Notes: generated by a model from the letters alone, not told the origin. Positions 7,737 through 16,338 are shown, numbered from the stretch's first letter. The stretch is 58,333 nt of DNA from Erwinia pyrifoliae DSM 12163 (GCF_000026985.1 NC_017390.1:2464158-2522490), one strand, 5' to 3'. Translations and numbers: made by a program.

Positions 7737-9869
7737 ATGGTGATCGACAACTGGCGCCGTCACGCTTACAACAGTGCCTGGCTATACCTTATCCGTATTA
7801 GCCTGGCGCTGGCCGGAACCGCTTTTTTACCGTGGTGGCTGGATCAGGTGACCTGGACCATTCCTCTGACGCTGGGCGCAGTGGCGGCGGCGCTGACCGA
7901 TCTTGACGACCGCCTGAGTGGCAGACTGCGCAACCTCATCATTACACTGTTCTGCTTTTGTATTGCTTCGGTTTCGGTCGAACTGTTATTTCCCCATCCC
8001 TGGCTGTTTATTATCGGCCTTGCTCTGTCCGGTTGGGGATTTATTTTGCTGGGTGCTTTAGGCCCGCGCTATGCGACCATTGCTTTCGGTGCGCTACTGA
8101 TCGCTATCTATACCATGCTGGGGATCAACCTGTTTCCACAGTGGTATCTGCAACCTGCCCTGCTGCTATTGGGCGCGGTCTGGTACAACCTGCTGACGCT
8201 GGCAGGGCATCTGTTGTTTCCCATTCGCCCGCTGCAGGAGAGCATCTCGCGCTGCTTTTCCCTGCTGGCCGGTTATCTCGAAGCCAAGGCCAGCCTGTTT
8301 GACCCCGACCTGGGAGATGACGACCGTCGGACGCTGGTCGATATGGCAATGGCTAACAGCCAGTTGGTGATGCAGCTGAATCAGGCTAAAGCCTCTATTC
8401 AGTCGCGGCTGCGCGGTGACCGGGGGCAACGTGGCACGCGCCGCACCCTGCACTATTATTTCGTAGCACAAGACATCCATGAACGCGCCAGCTCGTCCCA
8501 TGTCCAGTATCACGCGCTGCGTGAAGCATGGGGGGACAGCGATATCCTGTTCCGCTTTCAGCGCCTGTTGACGCTGCAGGCTCAGGCATGTCAGCAGCTT
8601 TCGCGCACTATTCTGCTGAGTGAACCCTGGCATCACAATCCCCATTTTGAGCGGGTCTTCGCCAATCTTCACGCTGCCATGCAGCGTCTGGCAAGTCAAC
8701 AGCCCGGCAGCAGCGAAGTTAAAGCGATGAACTACCTGCTTAACAATTTAAAAGCGATTGATGCCCAGCTGGCGACCATCGAGTCTGAACAAATTCTGGC
8801 TGAAGGGAGCGCGCAGCACAACCATACGCTTTCAAGCGAAGGTCTGACTGGCTGGAGCGATATTCGCCTGCGTCTCAGCCGTCATCTCAGCCCGGAGTCG
8901 CCGCTGTTTCGTCATGCCGTTCGGCTTTCGCTTTTACTGTGCACCGGTTACGCCCTGATTCAAATCACCGGACTTGATCACGGGTACTGGATATTGTTGA
9001 CCAGTTTGTTTGTCTGCCAGCCAAACTATCACGCCACGCGCCGTCGCCTGGCGTTACGCATCATCGGCACGCTGGCGGGGATAGTGCTTGGGTTGCCGCT
9101 ATTGTGGCTGGTTCCATCGACCGAGGGGCAACTGATACTGATCGTCGTCTCCGGGGTGCTTTTCTTTGCCTTCCGCCATGTGCGGTATGCTCATGCAACA
9201 ACGTTTATCACCCTGCTGGTATTACTTTGTTTTAACCTGCTGGGTGAAGGCTTTGAAGTGGCGATACCGCGTATTGTCGACACGTTAATCGGTTGCGGCA
9301 TAGCCTGGCTGGCTGTGGCGTTTATCTGGCCTGACTGGCACTTTCATCGGCTTCCTGCCGTGGCCGGGCGTTCGTTGTATGCAAACTGCCGTTATCTGGA
9401 CGCCATTATGGAACAATACCATCAAGGCAAGGATAATCGTCTGGATTATCGTATTGCACGGCGCGATGCCCACAATGGCGATGCTGAACTGGCATCAGTG
9501 GTGTCTAATTTGTCAGTAGAAAATAAAGCGGGACTTGCCCTCCGTGAAGCGGCCTTCAGACTGTTATGCCTTAATCATTCCTTTCTCAGCTATATTTCTG
9601 CCCTGGGAGCTCACCGTGAAAAACTGGAAAATGCTGCCCTGCTCCAACTGATGGATGACACCGTCAGCTACGTCAATGATGTTCTGCACACTGAAACAGT
9701 GGACGGGAACAGGACTAAACAGATGATGGGCAGCCTGGCCTCACGTATCCGGCAAAGCGAGACTGACACGGAAACGAAAGAGCCACTGGTGCTACAGCAG
9801 ATGGGCCTGCTGGTGGCTCTTCTACCGGAGATTGCAAGGCTAAAAAACGATCTCTCACTGCGAGACTAA
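7737..9869 (+). CDS. yccS: YccS, FUSC-family inner-membrane protein
   Basis: 710 residues. An N-terminal cluster of about six membrane helices (residues 15-165) is followed by a soluble region of about 220 residues. A second membrane cluster (about 390-530, including YALIQITGLDHGYWILLTSLFVCQPNYHATR) and a C-terminal soluble part complete it. This is the YccS/YhfK/FUSC arrangement related to aromatic-acid exporter AaeB and plant ALMT channels. The transported substrate is not known. Second gene after yccF. Its stop codon overlaps the stop of convergent sxy by 4 bases. Confidence 0.93.
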   Translation: MVIDNWRRHAYNSAWLYLIRISLALAGTAFLPWWLDQVTWTIPLTLGAVAAALTDLDDRLSGRLRNLIITLFCFCIASVSVELLFPHPWLFIIGLALSGWGFILLGALGPRYATIAFGALLIAIYTMLGINLFPQWYLQPALLLLGAVWYNLLTLAGHLLFPIRPLQESISRCFSLLAGYLEAKASLFDPDLGDDDRRTLVDMAMANSQLVMQLNQAKASIQSRLRGDRGQRGTRRTLHYYFVAQDIHERASSSHVQYHALREAWGDSDILFRFQRLLTLQAQACQQLSRTILLSEPWHHNPHFERVFANLHAAMQRLASQQPGSSEVKAMNYLLNNLKAIDAQLATIESEQILAEGSAQHNHTLSSEGLTGWSDIRLRLSRHLSPESPLFRHAVRLSLLLCTGYALIQITGLDHGYWILLTSLFVCQPNYHATRRRLALRIIGTLAGIVLGLPLLWLVPSTEGQLILIVVSGVLFFAFRHVRYAHATTFITLLVLLCFNLLGEGFEVAIPRIVDTLIGCGIAWLAVAFIWPDWHFHRLPAVAGRSLYANCRYLDAIMEQYHQGKDNRLDYRIARRDAHNGDAELASVVSNLSVENKAGLALREAAFRLLCLNHSFLSYISALGAHREKLENAALLQLMDDTVSYVNDVLHTETVDGNRTKQMMGSLASRIRQSETDTETKEPLVLQQMGLLVALLPEIARLKNDLSLRD

Positions 9870-10495
9870 TTTCCGGAGTGCTGCTTATTGGCTTCCCACT
9901 GCGCATATCGGTGAAACCAGCTGCGCAGCTCTTCTTTCACCGCCAGCGGCAGCGCCTCGTAATGCCTTCCGACAATCGCACCCTGCAGTGCCAGGAGAAC
10001 CGTTATCCCCAAATTTTTGTTACATGCGTGAAGTCTTAGCCAGCTGCGCTTCGCGCCCTGCTGTATCAGCATTTCAATACTGCAAATACCGACCTGACGC
10101 AGTAGCATCTCCATACGAATGCCCATGTTGGGTAAATCCTTGAGTCGCCGATTCTTTTGCCGATCCTGCTGCTGCCTGCGCGCCCCCAGCAGACAAAGCT
10201 GCGAGAATGCCAGCAGCAGGTCATTGTCGGACCATAGCGCCCGGTCGACGCGATAATAGTTTAGCTCCACCGGCACGCCGCGCTTGTTCAGACTTAGTGC
10301 TTCCATCCTGCGTTCGGTGATATAGGGCTGCACCTGCTCACAGGCGCGCAGATACAATTCCCCCTCAGCCACGACCGCAAACACAGTTTTTTCCACTGAC
10401 AGGCAATATCCGCCAAACTGAGTACGTGACTTGACTTCGCCAAGCCGGGCCAACCGCTGTTTAGCTTCTTCTGTCTTACGCCTTGAACAATCCAT
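9866..10495 (-). CDS. sxy: Sxy/TfoX, competence regulator
   Basis: 209 residues, as in E. coli. The N-terminal TfoX domain (about 1-105) contains SRTQFGGYCLSVEKTVFAVV and GELYLRACEQ. The C-terminal TfoX helix-hairpin domain carries LKDLPNMGIRMEMLLRQVGI. Sxy acts with CRP at CRP-S sites to turn on DNA-uptake genes. The ATG at 10495 has GGGAG about 8 bases upstream. ComEC, the DNA channel of competence, is also encoded in this window at 55.9-58.2 kb. Translational control by a leader hairpin is known in relatives; no convincing equivalent was found here by eye. Confidence 0.93.
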   Translation of the reverse strand: MDCSRRKTEEAKQRLARLGEVKSRTQFGGYCLSVEKTVFAVVAEGELYLRACEQVQPYITERRMEALSLNKRGVPVELNYYRVDRALWSDNDLLLAFSQLCLLGARRQQQDRQKNRRLKDLPNMGIRMEMLLRQVGICSIEMLIQQGAKRSWLRLHACNKNLGITVLLALQGAIVGRHYEALPLAVKEELRSWFHRYAQWEANKQHSGN

Positions 10496-11029
10496 GATCT
10501 CTCCCTGTATCGATTAGAAAATGCGTATATCCCTCTCTAATTTGCGTTTTAGAAAGTATGCAATCTTCATTAAGGGTTCAATCAATAAATCGCGTCCGGC
10601 GGGTTTACATTGTGATTTTGCGAGACGTTACGAAAAAACATCTGGCGGCGGTGAAATGCGCTGGTAACTCCCGGATTTTGCACAGTGTGCCACTGTTCAT
10701 TTCTGGCTTGCCAGGCTGTGGGAAAAAGAGTTGATTCGCGCGTTTACGACATCCGCCTGAAGGTTGAAGCGTTAATGACCATCAATACTGTGCTTTGGGA
10801 TCGAAGTCTGAATGAACGCTGATATCCAATAATATATCTGAAATTGTTGATACCAATGTCGTACATACGCAGAGACAGGGCAGAAGATGTCGACAAAAAT
10901 TTGTTAAGCACACGCCATTGTTTTTTTGCTCACCGCGTAAACATGCACAAAGGGCCGCCTTATCAGGCAAGAGAACGACGGGCGGACTGAAACATCCTGC
11001 TTATGGCTGGGTATAAAGTAAGATTAAGG
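10496..11029. other. Long gene-free region between sxy and sulA
   Basis: About 530 bases without a credible gene. It contains the sxy leader and promoter region (CRP-like half site TGTGA near 10610), a small perfect hairpin ACAGTG-TGC-CACTGT at 10682-10696, and AT-rich sequence at 10820-10945. The longest open frame here (about 62 codons, minus strand, 10782-10970) has no ribosome-binding site and no recognisable similarity. I see nothing else in it. Confidence 0.6.
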
Positions 11030-11058
11030 TTGATCTTTACTCAACCTCGCTATACTGT
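11030..11058 (+). promoter_or_regulatory. sulA promoter
   Basis: TTGATC at 11030-11035, a 17-base spacer and TACTGT at 11053-11058. The -35 and -10 hexamers are the same as those of E. coli sulA. The -10 lies inside the LexA box. Confidence 0.85.
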
Positions 11059-11072
11059 ATATTCATACAGTC
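11053..11072. promoter_or_regulatory. LexA (SOS) box on the sulA promoter
   Basis: TACTGTATATTCATACAGTC contains CTGT-N8-ACAG and matches the consensus TACTGTATATATATACAGTA at nearly every position. It covers the -10 element, so LexA binding would block transcription until DNA damage. Confidence 0.95.
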
Positions 11073-11092
11073 AACTGGTGAGCGAAGACCTT

Positions 11093-11599
11093 ATGCGTAC
11101 TCATTTCATGAAAAATCAATCCGTTAAACGCAATCAGCACGTTTCAACACCGGCGATCCCCGCATCGATCTGTGCCGACGGCCTGATCAGCGAACTGGTT
11201 CATAATGAGGATCATCCTGGTATGACTCAGCTATTGCTGCTGCCACTGTTGCAGCAACTGGGTACGCAATCTCGCTGGCAGCTATGGCTAACATCGCAAC
11301 AGAAACTCAGTCGTGACTGGTTACTGCGCTCCGGGCTGCCTCTGGACAAAGTTATGCAGTCACCCTATTGCGGCACCATTACCACCGTAGAGGCGATGAT
11401 TAAAGCCTTACAAACGGGGAACTATAGTGTCGTTTTGGGCTGGCTGGCAGATGAAATATCTGAGACTGAGCGTAAGCGTTTGCAGCAAGCAGCTAAGTCC
11501 GGCCAGGCGTTGGGGCTGATTATGAGATCGGAATGCAATGTTTTGCCGTCTGCCAGACCTTTACATGGGTTAAGAATTCAATCAAGTTTGTATCATTAA
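11093..11599 (+). CDS. sulA: SulA, SOS cell-division inhibitor
   Basis: 168 residues (169 in E. coli). SulA binds FtsZ monomers and blocks Z-ring formation after DNA damage; it is a Lon substrate. The central RecA-like fold is well conserved: [20 protein letters not shown], then a glutamine/lysine stretch, then [19 protein letters not shown]. The C-terminal tail ends LRIQSSLYH, closely matching the Lon-recognition tail KIHSNLYH of E. coli. The N-terminal 30 residues are poorly conserved. I start at ATG 11093 because the LexA box and promoter lie just upstream, so longer frames would start before the transcript does. Confidence 0.94.
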   Translation: MRTHFMKNQSVKRNQHVSTPAIPASICADGLISELVHNEDHPGMTQLLLLPLLQQLGTQSRWQLWLTSQQKLSRDWLLRSGLPLDKVMQSPYCGTITTVEAMIKALQTGNYSVVLGWLADEISETERKRLQQAAKSGQALGLIMRSECNVLPSARPLHGLRIQSSLYH

Positions 11600-11710
11600 G
11601 TAAAAACGAGATTTTTCTCAGAAATTTTTTTTAACAAACCGCTTCCGTGTGACGGATGTTAGTCAGGGCGCGGCGGGACAATGGTTTAGCTGCCATTCAC
11701 GACTCCTTTT

Positions 11711-11771
11711 TCAGCAAAAAATTCACTCTTAAATGTTAAAATTTGTGTATGAAGTCCTTTTTTTTTGCTGA
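11711..11771. repeat. 11-bp perfect inverted repeat upstream of the ompA promoter
   Basis: TCAGCAAAAAA at 11711-11721 is repeated inverted as TTTTTTGCTGA at 11761-11771, separated by 39 bases of AT-rich DNA. The right arm ends 17 bases before the ompA -35 hexamer. It could be a long hairpin terminating sulA (T run in the right arm) or a protein-binding region. Confidence 0.6.
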
Positions 11772-11788
11772 GCATCGTCACATCGTAC

Positions 11789-11816
11789 TTGTAAGTTTGC
11801 TGGTACGTTGTAGACT
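11789..11816 (+). promoter_or_regulatory. ompA promoter
   Basis: TTGTAA at 11789-11794, a 16-base spacer and TAGACT at 11811-11816. The string ACGTTGTAGACTTTA matches the E. coli ompA promoter, and the spacing is conserved. Transcription should begin near 11823. Confidence 0.8.
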
Positions 11817-11822
11817 TTAGCT

Positions 11823-11949
11823 CGCCAGGGTGCTCAATAACCTCCATTTTCTGGAAGAGTCATAATCGAGCTTTACAACCCGGCGAAGGATTAAACCAAA
11901 GAGCTAAATTTAAGCTCATTGCCTATTTGGATGATAACGAGGCGCAAAA
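11823..11949 (+). promoter_or_regulatory. ompA 5' leader with stability hairpin and MicA target
   Basis: The leader of about 126 bases keeps the E. coli landmarks. GCCAGGGTGCTC is at its start. A GAGCT / AGCTC hairpin at about 11900-11917 matches the stabilising hairpin region. The segment GATGATAACGAGGCGCAAAA precedes the ATG; it contains the ribosome-binding site and is the region bound by the small RNA MicA with Hfq in E. coli. Long mRNA half-life and sigma-E-dependent repression are therefore likely conserved. Confidence 0.8.
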
Positions 11950-13017
11950 ATGAAAAAGACAGCTATCGCAATTGCAGTGGCACTGGCTGGCTTCGCTACC
12001 GTAGCGCAGGCCGCCCCAAAAGATGACACCTGGTACACCGGTGGTAAGCTGGGCTGGTCTCAGTACCATGATACTGGTTACTACGGTAACGGTTACGAAA
12101 ACAACGATGGTCCAACTCATGAAAGCCAACTGGGTGCTGGTGCATTCCTTGGTTATCAGGCGAACCAGTACCTTGGTTTCGAGCTGGGTTATGACTGGCT
12201 GGGTCGTATGCCTAACAAAGGCGACGTCACTAACGGTGCTTTCAAAGCTCAGGGCATTCAGATGGCAGCTAAGTTAAGCTACCCAATTGCTGACGATCTG
12301 GACGTGTACACTCGTCTGGGTGGTATGGTATGGCGCGCTGACGCGACTCAGACCAACCCAACCTTTGGCCGCATCAGCAACCACGACACCGGTGTTTCTC
12401 CACTGGCAGCCGTTGGTGTTGAATATGCAGTGACCAAAAACTGGGCAACTCGCCTGGACTACCAGTGGGTTAACAACATCGGTGATGCAGGTACCGTTGG
12501 TGCGCGTCCTGATAACTCTATGCTGAGCGTTGGCGTTTCTTACCGTTTCGGTCAGGATGACGTGGCGCCAGTTGTTGCTCCAGCACCAGCTCCAGCTCCA
12601 GTTGTGGAAACCAAGCGTTTCACCCTGAAGTCTGACGTGCTGTTCACCTTCAACAAAGCTAATCTGAAACCAGAAGGTCAGCAGGCTCTGGATCAGCTGT
12701 ATACTCAGCTGAGCAATCTGGATCCTAAAGATGGTTCTGTTGTCGTTCTGGGCTACACTGACCGTATCGGTTCAGAGCAGTACAACCAGAAACTGTCTGA
12801 GAAACGTGCTCAGTCCGTAGTGGACTACCTTGTTTCTAAAGGCATCCCTTCTAACAAGATCTCTGCGCGTGGCGAGGGTGAATCTAACCCTGTCACCGGC
12901 AATACTTGTGACAGCGTGAAAGGCCGTGCAGCCCTAATCGACTGCCTGAGTCCAGACCGTCGTGTAGAAATCCAGGTTAAAGGCATCAAAGACGTTGTGA
13001 CTCAGCCACAGGCTTAA
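11950..13017 (+). CDS. ompA: Outer membrane protein A
   Basis: 355 residues. The signal peptide [21 protein letters not shown] is cleaved before APKDDTWY. An eight-stranded beta-barrel follows (mature residues about 1-175), closing with [11 protein letters not shown] Pro/Ala hinge ([13 protein letters not shown]) links it to the periplasmic OmpA-like peptidoglycan-binding domain, with [11 protein letters not shown] and the NxxLSxxRAxxVxxYL-type motif. A disulfide pair is present in [16 protein letters not shown]. It anchors the outer membrane to peptidoglycan. Codon use is strongly biased, as expected for a highly expressed gene. Surface loops differ from E. coli. Confidence 0.98.
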   Translation: MKKTAIAIAVALAGFATVAQAAPKDDTWYTGGKLGWSQYHDTGYYGNGYENNDGPTHESQLGAGAFLGYQANQYLGFELGYDWLGRMPNKGDVTNGAFKAQGIQMAAKLSYPIADDLDVYTRLGGMVWRADATQTNPTFGRISNHDTGVSPLAAVGVEYAVTKNWATRLDYQWVNNIGDAGTVGARPDNSMLSVGVSYRFGQDDVAPVVAPAPAPAPVVETKRFTLKSDVLFTFNKANLKPEGQQALDQLYTQLSNLDPKDGSVVVLGYTDRIGSEQYNQKLSEKRAQSVVDYLVSKGIPSNKISARGEGESNPVTGNTCDSVKGRAALIDCLSPDRRVEIQVKGIKDVVTQPQA

Positions 13018-13034
13018 GTCGCCCCGTTTTGATC

Positions 13035-13061
13035 AAACCCCGCCGCTGCGGGGTTTTTTTT
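13035..13061 (+). terminator. Rho-independent terminator of ompA
   Basis: AAACCCCG / CGGGGTTT stem with a short loop and an eight-base T run, 18 bases after the ompA stop. Confidence 0.93.
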
Positions 13062-13105
13062 GCCTGGATAACTGCACTAAAGAGCAAGGCCGGTCCGTTT
13101 TCGGT

Positions 13106-13558
13106 TCAGGGTTTACCTAGGATCGCCTGCAAATCTTGCTTCAGTGAAGACATTTGACTGGCATATTGCTCTTTACGCTCGGCATCTTCTATAAGCTGCA
13201 CGATGGTTTCAGACAGCGTGCTGTCCCGCCGTTGAGCCAGGGCGGCCAGACGTTGCCACACCAGATATTCCAGATCTATCGACTTCTTGCGGGTATGCTG
13301 ATGTTCTGCGTTGAAATGACGCTTACGCCGCGCACGAATAGTCTGTTTCATCCGGTTTTCCAGCGCCGGGCTCATATGCAGGTTTATCCACTGCAACACA
13401 TCAATCGGCCGGTTCTCCATTTGCAACAGCTCGTCAACGGCTGCCTGCGCCGCGCTTGATTCGATATAGCGCGTGATCAATTCACCTTCACGATGTTTTT
13501 TGACCAGATATTTCCATTTCCACCCGCTTTCAAGATTTTCCAGCTGTTGATATTTCAT
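13106..13558 (-). CDS. matP: MatP, Ter macrodomain organiser
   Basis: 150 residues from the ATG at 13558, the E. coli length. The N-terminus [18 protein letters not shown] is identical to the E. coli one, which fixes this start over an ATG 17 codons upstream. The central four-helix region contains the DNA-contacting [19 protein letters not shown]. The ribbon-helix-helix part begins at [18 protein letters not shown], and a C-terminal coiled coil ends the protein. MatP binds matS sites and compacts the terminus, displacing MukBEF (encoded in this window) and linking Ter to the divisome. Divergent from lonH/ycbZ. Confidence 0.96.
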   Translation of the reverse strand: MKYQQLENLESGWKWKYLVKKHREGELITRYIESSAAQAAVDELLQMENRPIDVLQWINLHMSPALENRMKQTIRARRKRHFNAEHQHTRKKSIDLEYLVWQRLAALAQRRDSTLSETIVQLIEDAERKEQYASQMSSLKQDLQAILGKP

Positions 13559-13701
13559 CGGGATCTCATGCTGACTATATAACCGCTTAAGAATAACAGT
13601 TTTTTTCATGTGGCCTTAAAGAAAACAGAGTCAGGCTCAGGATTGTTATACCAGGCCGCCGCAAAGCACACGTCTTCGGTGCTTAACGGGTCTAAATCTA
13701 G

Positions 13702-13707
13702 TATAAT
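13702..13707 (+). promoter_or_regulatory. Candidate -10 element of lonH/ycbZ
   Basis: A perfect TATAAT lies 36 bases before the TTG start of ycbZ. No good -35 hexamer is present at 16-18 bases upstream, so this is a weak or activator-dependent promoter call. Confidence 0.4.
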
Positions 13708-13742
13708 GCCGCTTTTATTCATTTCAGAAAAAAACGATAACT

Positions 13743-15506
13743 TTGACCAACTACCGATTAGAGTGGCGCGCCCTACAGCCCGATACCGAACGCTTCCAGC
13801 ACCTGCTTTCGCAGAACCAGGCCACCGACGCCGGTTGCTTTGACGCCGTTCAGGCACGGCTATGTAATGGCCTGAATCTGTTACTGCAAACCCGGGCAAA
13901 AGTACCGTTAATGCTGGTCAAAAGTCCCGAAAGCGCTGTATACCTGACGTTACTGCAGAATATGTTGTCTTCAATGGCAGAGGATCACGAAGACGATTCA
14001 TCGAAGATCTGGGGTGGACGTTATGAAGTCACGACACACCAGATATACTGGCATAAAGCGCAAGCAGTCAGTGATAATTTCGCCAGCGAGGGGGGCATCT
14101 GTCAGGCTGGCTGGATCGAACCTGAGCAGCTTTTTGGCTGCGTGCGCGTCCATCAGTCCACGATTTCACTGACGCCTGGATTAGTTCACCGCGCTAACGG
14201 TGGTGTATTGATCCTGTCTCTGCGTACCCTACTTGCCCAGCCATTGATGTGGCTGCGTCTGAAACAGATCCTCGTCAATCAGCGATATGACTGGTACTCC
14301 CAGGACGAAACCCGACCTCTCCCGCTGGATATTCCGTCAATGCCAATGCAGTTCCGCCTGGTACTGATCGGTGAGCGCGATGCGCTGGCCGACTTCCAGG
14401 ATATGGAGCCTGAACTGGCCAGCATGTCTCTTTACAGCGAGTTCGAAGATAATATCCAACTGGCAGATGACGATGAGTTCCATCACTGGCTGATGTGGGT
14501 AAAAAGCGTTGCAGAAAGTCTTGATTGCCCTGCCCCAGCCGCTGATTTCTGGCCGGTTTTGATCCGTGAAGCGGTACGTGACACCGGCGACCAGGATATG
14601 CTGCCGCTGGATCCCGAGTGGTTGGGACGTCAGCTTCAGGAGGCCGCGCTGTACAGTGACGGCGCAAGCCTGAGTGCGGAAAATCTGCAGGATGCCCTGA
14701 GCACCCGCGAATGGCGGGAGGGCTTCCTGTCTGAACGAATGCGCGATGAAATCCTGCAGGAGCAAATCCTGATCGAAACTGAAGGCGAGATGATTGGGCA
14801 GATTAACGCCCTGTCGGTGATGGAGTTCCCCGGCCATCCGCGTGCGTTTGGTGAACCCTCGCGCATCAGCTGCGTGGTGCACGTTGGTGATGGAGAGTTC
14901 ACGGATGTGGAGCGTAAAGCCGAGCTTGGCGGTAATATCCATGCGAAAGGCATGATGATCATGCAGTCCTGGCTGATTGCAGAACTGGAACTTGAGCAAC
15001 AGCTGCCGTTTTCAGCATCACTGGTATTTGAACAGTCCTATTCAGAAGTCGATGGCGACAGCGCTTCGCTTGCTGAACTCTGCGCACTTATCAGCGCCCT
15101 TGCGTTACAACCGATCAACCAGCAGATTGCGGTTACAGGCTCCGTCGACCAGTTCGGTCGCGTGCAGCCCGTTGGCGGAGTGAATGAAAAAATTGAAGGT
15201 TTTTTCCACATCTGCAATCAGCGCACGCTTAGCGGTAATCAGGGAGTTATCATCCCTGCCGCCAATATTCGTCATCTTTCGCTACAGCAGGAAGTGGTTG
15301 ATGCTGTGCGCGAGGGTAAATTCCATCTTTGGGCGGTATCTGGTGTTGATGAAGCCCTGCCGCTGTTGACCGGCAAAGAGTGGGATAAGGAGCAGGGTCC
15401 CTGCCTGCTTCAGTCTATACAGGAGCGCATAGCGCAAATTACCCTGCAGGATGCCCGGCATCGACCCTGGCCACTGCGCTGGCTAAACTGGTTCAATCGA
15501 GGCTGA
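13743..15506 (+). CDS. ycbZ: LonH (YcbZ), Lon-like protease homologue
   Basis: 587 residues (586 in E. coli). The N-terminal part is a degenerate AAA-like domain in which no Walker A motif can be seen (LMLVKSPESAVY occupies that place). The C-terminal Lon protease domain has the catalytic dyad serine in EVDGDSASLAELCA and lysine in PVGGVNEKIEGF. Translation appears to start at TTG 13743, since homologous N-terminal sequence begins there and no ATG is available nearby. The ribosome-binding site is weak. Its cellular substrate is unsettled. Its last codons overlap the FadR operator of fabA. Confidence 0.92.
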   Translation: MTNYRLEWRALQPDTERFQHLLSQNQATDAGCFDAVQARLCNGLNLLLQTRAKVPLMLVKSPESAVYLTLLQNMLSSMAEDHEDDSSKIWGGRYEVTTHQIYWHKAQAVSDNFASEGGICQAGWIEPEQLFGCVRVHQSTISLTPGLVHRANGGVLILSLRTLLAQPLMWLRLKQILVNQRYDWYSQDETRPLPLDIPSMPMQFRLVLIGERDALADFQDMEPELASMSLYSEFEDNIQLADDDEFHHWLMWVKSVAESLDCPAPAADFWPVLIREAVRDTGDQDMLPLDPEWLGRQLQEAALYSDGASLSAENLQDALSTREWREGFLSERMRDEILQEQILIETEGEMIGQINALSVMEFPGHPRAFGEPSRISCVVHVGDGEFTDVERKAELGGNIHAKGMMIMQSWLIAELELEQQLPFSASLVFEQSYSEVDGDSASLAELCALISALALQPINQQIAVTGSVDQFGRVQPVGGVNEKIEGFFHICNQRTLSGNQGVIIPAANIRHLSLQQEVVDAVREGKFHLWAVSGVDEALPLLTGKEWDKEQGPCLLQSIQERIAQITLQDARHRPWPLRWLNWFNRG

Positions 15507-15518
15507 TCGGATTTGTTC
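15502..15518. promoter_or_regulatory. FadR operator of fabA
   Basis: GCTGATCGGATTTGTTC closely matches the E. coli fabA FadR site (CTGATCGGACTTGTTC). It overlaps the -35 region, the position at which FadR acts as an activator. It also overlaps the ycbZ stop codon. Confidence 0.8.
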
Positions 15519-15541
15519 AGCTTACACCTGTAAGCTAAAAT
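15513..15541 (+). promoter_or_regulatory. fabA promoter
   Basis: TTGTTC at 15513-15518, exactly 17 bases of spacer, then TAAAAT at 15536-15541. Confidence 0.8.
15519..15536. promoter_or_regulatory. FabR operator of fabA
   Basis: AGCTTACACCTGTAAGCT is an 18-bp palindrome with only the two central bases asymmetric. It fills the spacer between -35 and -10, directly next to the FadR site. E. coli fabA carries FabR (repressor) at the same place with a similar sequence. Confidence 0.8.
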
Positions 15542-15574
15542 CCAAAATTCACTAAAATAAGGCGTATTAAAAAT

Positions 15575-16093
15575 ATGGTAGACAAACGCGAATCCTATAG
15601 CAAAGAAGACCTGATTGCCTCCGGTCGCGGCGAACTGTTTGGCGCAGAAGGCCCACAATTGCCATCCGGGAATATGTTAATGATGGACCGCGTGGTTAAG
15701 ATGACCGAAGACGGCGGCAAATATGATAAGGGCTTTGTTGAAGCTGAACTGGATATCAACCCGGACCTTTGGTTCTTCGGCTGCCATTTCATCGGCGATC
15801 CGGTCATGCCGGGCTGCCTGGGCCTTGATGCCATGTGGCAGCTGGTGGGTTTCTACCTCGGCTGGTTAGGCGGAGAAGGGAAAGGTCGCGCGCTGGGCGT
15901 TGGTGAAGTGAAGTTCACCGGCCAGGTGCTACCAACTGCTAAAATCGTTTCCTACCGCATTCACTTCAAGCGCGTTATCAACCGCAAGCTGGTCATGGGC
16001 GTGGCTGACGGTGAAGTGCTGGTCGATGGTAAAGTCATTTACACTGCCAGCGACCTGAAAGTTGGCCTGTTTAAAGATACTGCCGCCTTCTGA
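15575..16093 (+). CDS. fabA: FabA, 3-hydroxydecanoyl-ACP dehydratase/isomerase
   Basis: 172 residues, as in E. coli. It dehydrates 3-hydroxydecanoyl-ACP and isomerises trans-2- to cis-3-decenoyl-ACP, the entry to unsaturated fatty acids. It has a single hot-dog fold. The catalytic histidine is H71 ([12 protein letters not shown]) and the aspartate is D85 (LGLDAMWQ), counting the initiator Met. The start is preceded by TAAGG. Control by FadR activation and FabR repression is readable in the promoter. Confidence 0.98.
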   Translation: MVDKRESYSKEDLIASGRGELFGAEGPQLPSGNMLMMDRVVKMTEDGGKYDKGFVEAELDINPDLWFFGCHFIGDPVMPGCLGLDAMWQLVGFYLGWLGGEGKGRALGVGEVKFTGQVLPTAKIVSYRIHFKRVINRKLVMGVADGEVLVDGKVIYTASDLKVGLFKDTAAF

Positions 16094-16124
16094 CAGGAAT
16101 TTATCCTGTACATCGGACAAACGA

Positions 16125-16160
16125 AAACCTCCGCAGACGCGGAGGTTTCTTCCTTTTCTC
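16125..16160 (+). terminator. Terminator of fabA
   Basis: AAACCTCCGC / GCGGAGGTTT, a 10-bp stem with loop AGAC, followed by TCTTCCTTTTC. Confidence 0.85.
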
Positions 16161-16170
16161 TGAACAGGCG

Positions 16171-16338
16171 TTACGCGGTAACCGTCCTGTCCTCCATGGC
16201 TTGTCGCCAACCTCCCAGCCAGTGAGATCGTGCATCCAGCAATTGATAAGGGCACATCTCCTTAGAACGCCCGGTAATACCTGCGTGATAACCTCGTGAA
16301 TGCGCCCGATCAAGGCGATCTCGTTTCTGTCTCTTCAT
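16171..16338 (-). CDS. rmf: Ribosome modulation factor
   Basis: 55 residues, the E. coli length. The product begins MKRQKRDRLDRAHSRGYHAG, then continues with the conserved SKEMCPYQ and SHWLGGWRQAM blocks. RMF binds 70S ribosomes in stationary phase and drives formation of inactive 100S dimers. The ATG at 16338 follows GAGGGAAACGCGGC. Placed between fabA and pqiC as in E. coli. A leader of about 70 bases separates the start from a good promoter. Confidence 0.97.
   Translation of the reverse strand: MKRQKRDRLDRAHSRGYHAGITGRSKEMCPYQLLDARSHWLGGWRQAMEDRTVTA

Noticed and set aside
10605..10640. CRP or CRP-S site upstream of sxy
   Set aside because: Only one half (TGTGA or TGCGA) is good; the other half does not match, so I did not annotate an operator.
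10782..10970. Possible small protein in the sxy-sulA gap
   Set aside because: 62 codons, rich in cysteine by chance, no ribosome-binding site and no recognisable similarity.
14337..14999. 220-codon frame antisense to ycbZ
   Set aside because: Opposite the Lon-like coding sequence, with no start signal and no similarity.
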